From: Nitrospirales bacterium
GTDB taxonomy: Bacteria > Nitrospirota > Nitrospiria > Nitrospirales > UBA8639
Length of the DNA stretch: 64,000 bases
NCBI GenBank assembly: GCA_021604145.1
Contig: BQIX01000001.1
Coordinates: 62,001-126,000, forward strand
Direction of reading: 5' to 3'
How positions within the stretch are numbered: the stretch's first letter is position 1; every line of letters starts with the position of its first letter. Below are positions 63,394 to 64,000 of this stretch, piece after piece. The notes under the pieces were generated by a model, which saw nothing but the letters and a program-made list of their open reading frames with translations, had not been told where the DNA came from and searched no databases. Made by a program: the position numbers and the translations under genes.

Positions 63394-64000
63394 ATTACTG
63401 CCACGCTGGCCAAGGCGGAGATGGAATTCATTTGAGAAGAGGCTTTCATGAGGGCGACTTTTGTTTTCGGAGGCAATGTGTCTGCCACTTTCATGATTGA
63501 CAGGGGTGGCGGACGCAAGATTGTCGCGTTCAACATGGTCTTGATCGAGTCTTCCGTCGGGAACAATTCGTTCCCATGACAGAGTCCTTCAGCGAAATAG
63601 AAGGGAATTGGCGCATTGTCCACCCGCTCATATTGATGAGATTCAAAATAGTACTGCAGTGTGGCGACCAGTTCGTTCGAGACCGTATTCAGATGCGCCG
63701 AGGTATAGTGTTGTAAGTGTTGGCTGCTGTTTTCCTGCAGTGACGCATTGTCTCGCGTCTCATCATCTGGCACCGTTGTCGTCTGATCGGACTGAGCTGT
63801 GTGCTGAGAAAACCGCGGGATTGGCAATGTCTTGACACGAAGGAAAATGGGGTCGGCCTTGCGAAATGCGATAAACGAAAATCCCCAGTTTGCGAGATAC
63901 AAGAAGAGTGACTCGTGATTGGAGTTTCCACTCTGGTGTTTCGATTGCCGGCCGAATATTGGTCCGTGTGTCTGATAGAAGTCGCAGACATCTAATCCCG
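63390..64000 (-). CDS. pilM: PilM-like actin-fold protein, N-terminus beyond the right edge
   Basis: The ORF track shows 170 residues from a TTG, but the same frame stays open to the window edge, so the true start lies outside. The visible C-terminal part has an actin-like/PilM pattern (LYLANWGFSFIAFRK, FYFAEGLCHG). PilM-family proteins bind PilN and nucleotide at the inner face. Assigned mainly from order with the pilN-, pilO- and pilP-like genes. Confidence 0.7.
   Translation of the reverse strand, partial: GLDVCDFYQTHGPIFGRQSKHQSGNSNHESLFLYLANWGFSFIAFRKADPIFLRVKTLPIPRFSQHTAQSDQTTTVPDDETRDNASLQENSSQHLQHYTSAHLNTVSNELVATLQYYFESHQYERVDNAPIPFYFAEGLCHGNELFPTEDSIKTMLNATILRPPPLSIMKVADTLPPKTKVALMKASSQMNSISALASVAVI

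Overview
The window looks like chromosome of a Gram-negative, probably Nitrospira-like bacterium. Base composition is close to balanced, there are many signal-peptide and lipoprotein genes, and several short conserved hypotheticals (near 23.7, 48.9, 49.6 and 55.0 kb) resemble families I associate with Nitrospirota. The taxonomic call is inference only. I found no rRNA, tRNA, phage, CRISPR or transposase gene.

Region 1 (1-17.6 kb) is a surface-polysaccharide locus. It holds a polysaccharide deacetylase (cut by the left edge), a formyltransferase, a surface-carbohydrate glycosyltransferase-like protein, two 2OG-Fe(II) dioxygenase-like proteins, a methyltransferase, an ELM1-family protein, GT61 and GT4 glycosyltransferases, three membrane-anchored SGNH proteins and an MsbA-type ABC exporter. 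Together they suggest synthesis, decoration (N-formyl, methyl, acyl) and export of a surface glycan.

Region 2 (17.7-26.6 kb) is housekeeping and signalling: a TrkA-type RCK protein, a slipin/NfeD pair, tRNA m1A58 methyltransferase, a response regulator with an HD-GYP protein, rhodanese, PyrE, an internally duplicated unknown protein and an HDOD protein.

Region 3 (26.9-42.8 kb) is the most interesting part. It is a minus-strand cluster reading TolC-like lipoprotein, HlyD-like adaptor, GAF-like/HlyD fusion, PqqD-like/M50 protease/HlyD fusion, a ~2,670-residue giant surface protein, and a diguanylate cyclase. The giant protein has an N-terminal LEPR motif, a DUF4347 domain, LamG, cadherin-like and tandem-95 modules, and a conserved-looking hydrophobic C-terminus. 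No ABC ATPase is encoded in the cluster. It looks like a non-canonical, type-1-like secretion and surface-display system built around a site-2-protease-like membrane protein, with a possible c-di-GMP link.

Region 4 (43.1-60.5 kb) holds scattered metabolic and envelope genes: SDR, a seven-bladed FG-GAP propeller, aldehyde dehydrogenase, a short CDF-like transporter, Mug DNA glycosylase, a trypsin-like PDZ protease, an RluA-family pseudouridine synthase, a SRPBCC protein, a transglutaminase-like protein, a bestrophin-like channel, an amidohydrolase lipoprotein and a methyltransferase.

Region 5 (60.8-64.0 kb) is a type IV pilus alignment-type operon (PilM-PilN-PilO-PilP-like, running off the right edge) that ends with a retropepsin-like aspartic protease.

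Repeats: a ~446-bp non-coding element with perfect 22-bp terminal inverted repeats lies at 51.3-51.7 kb, and a right-truncated copy lies at 16.2-16.5 kb. A second family of short cgagcaacg-type repeats lies at 20.8 and 26.7-26.9 kb.
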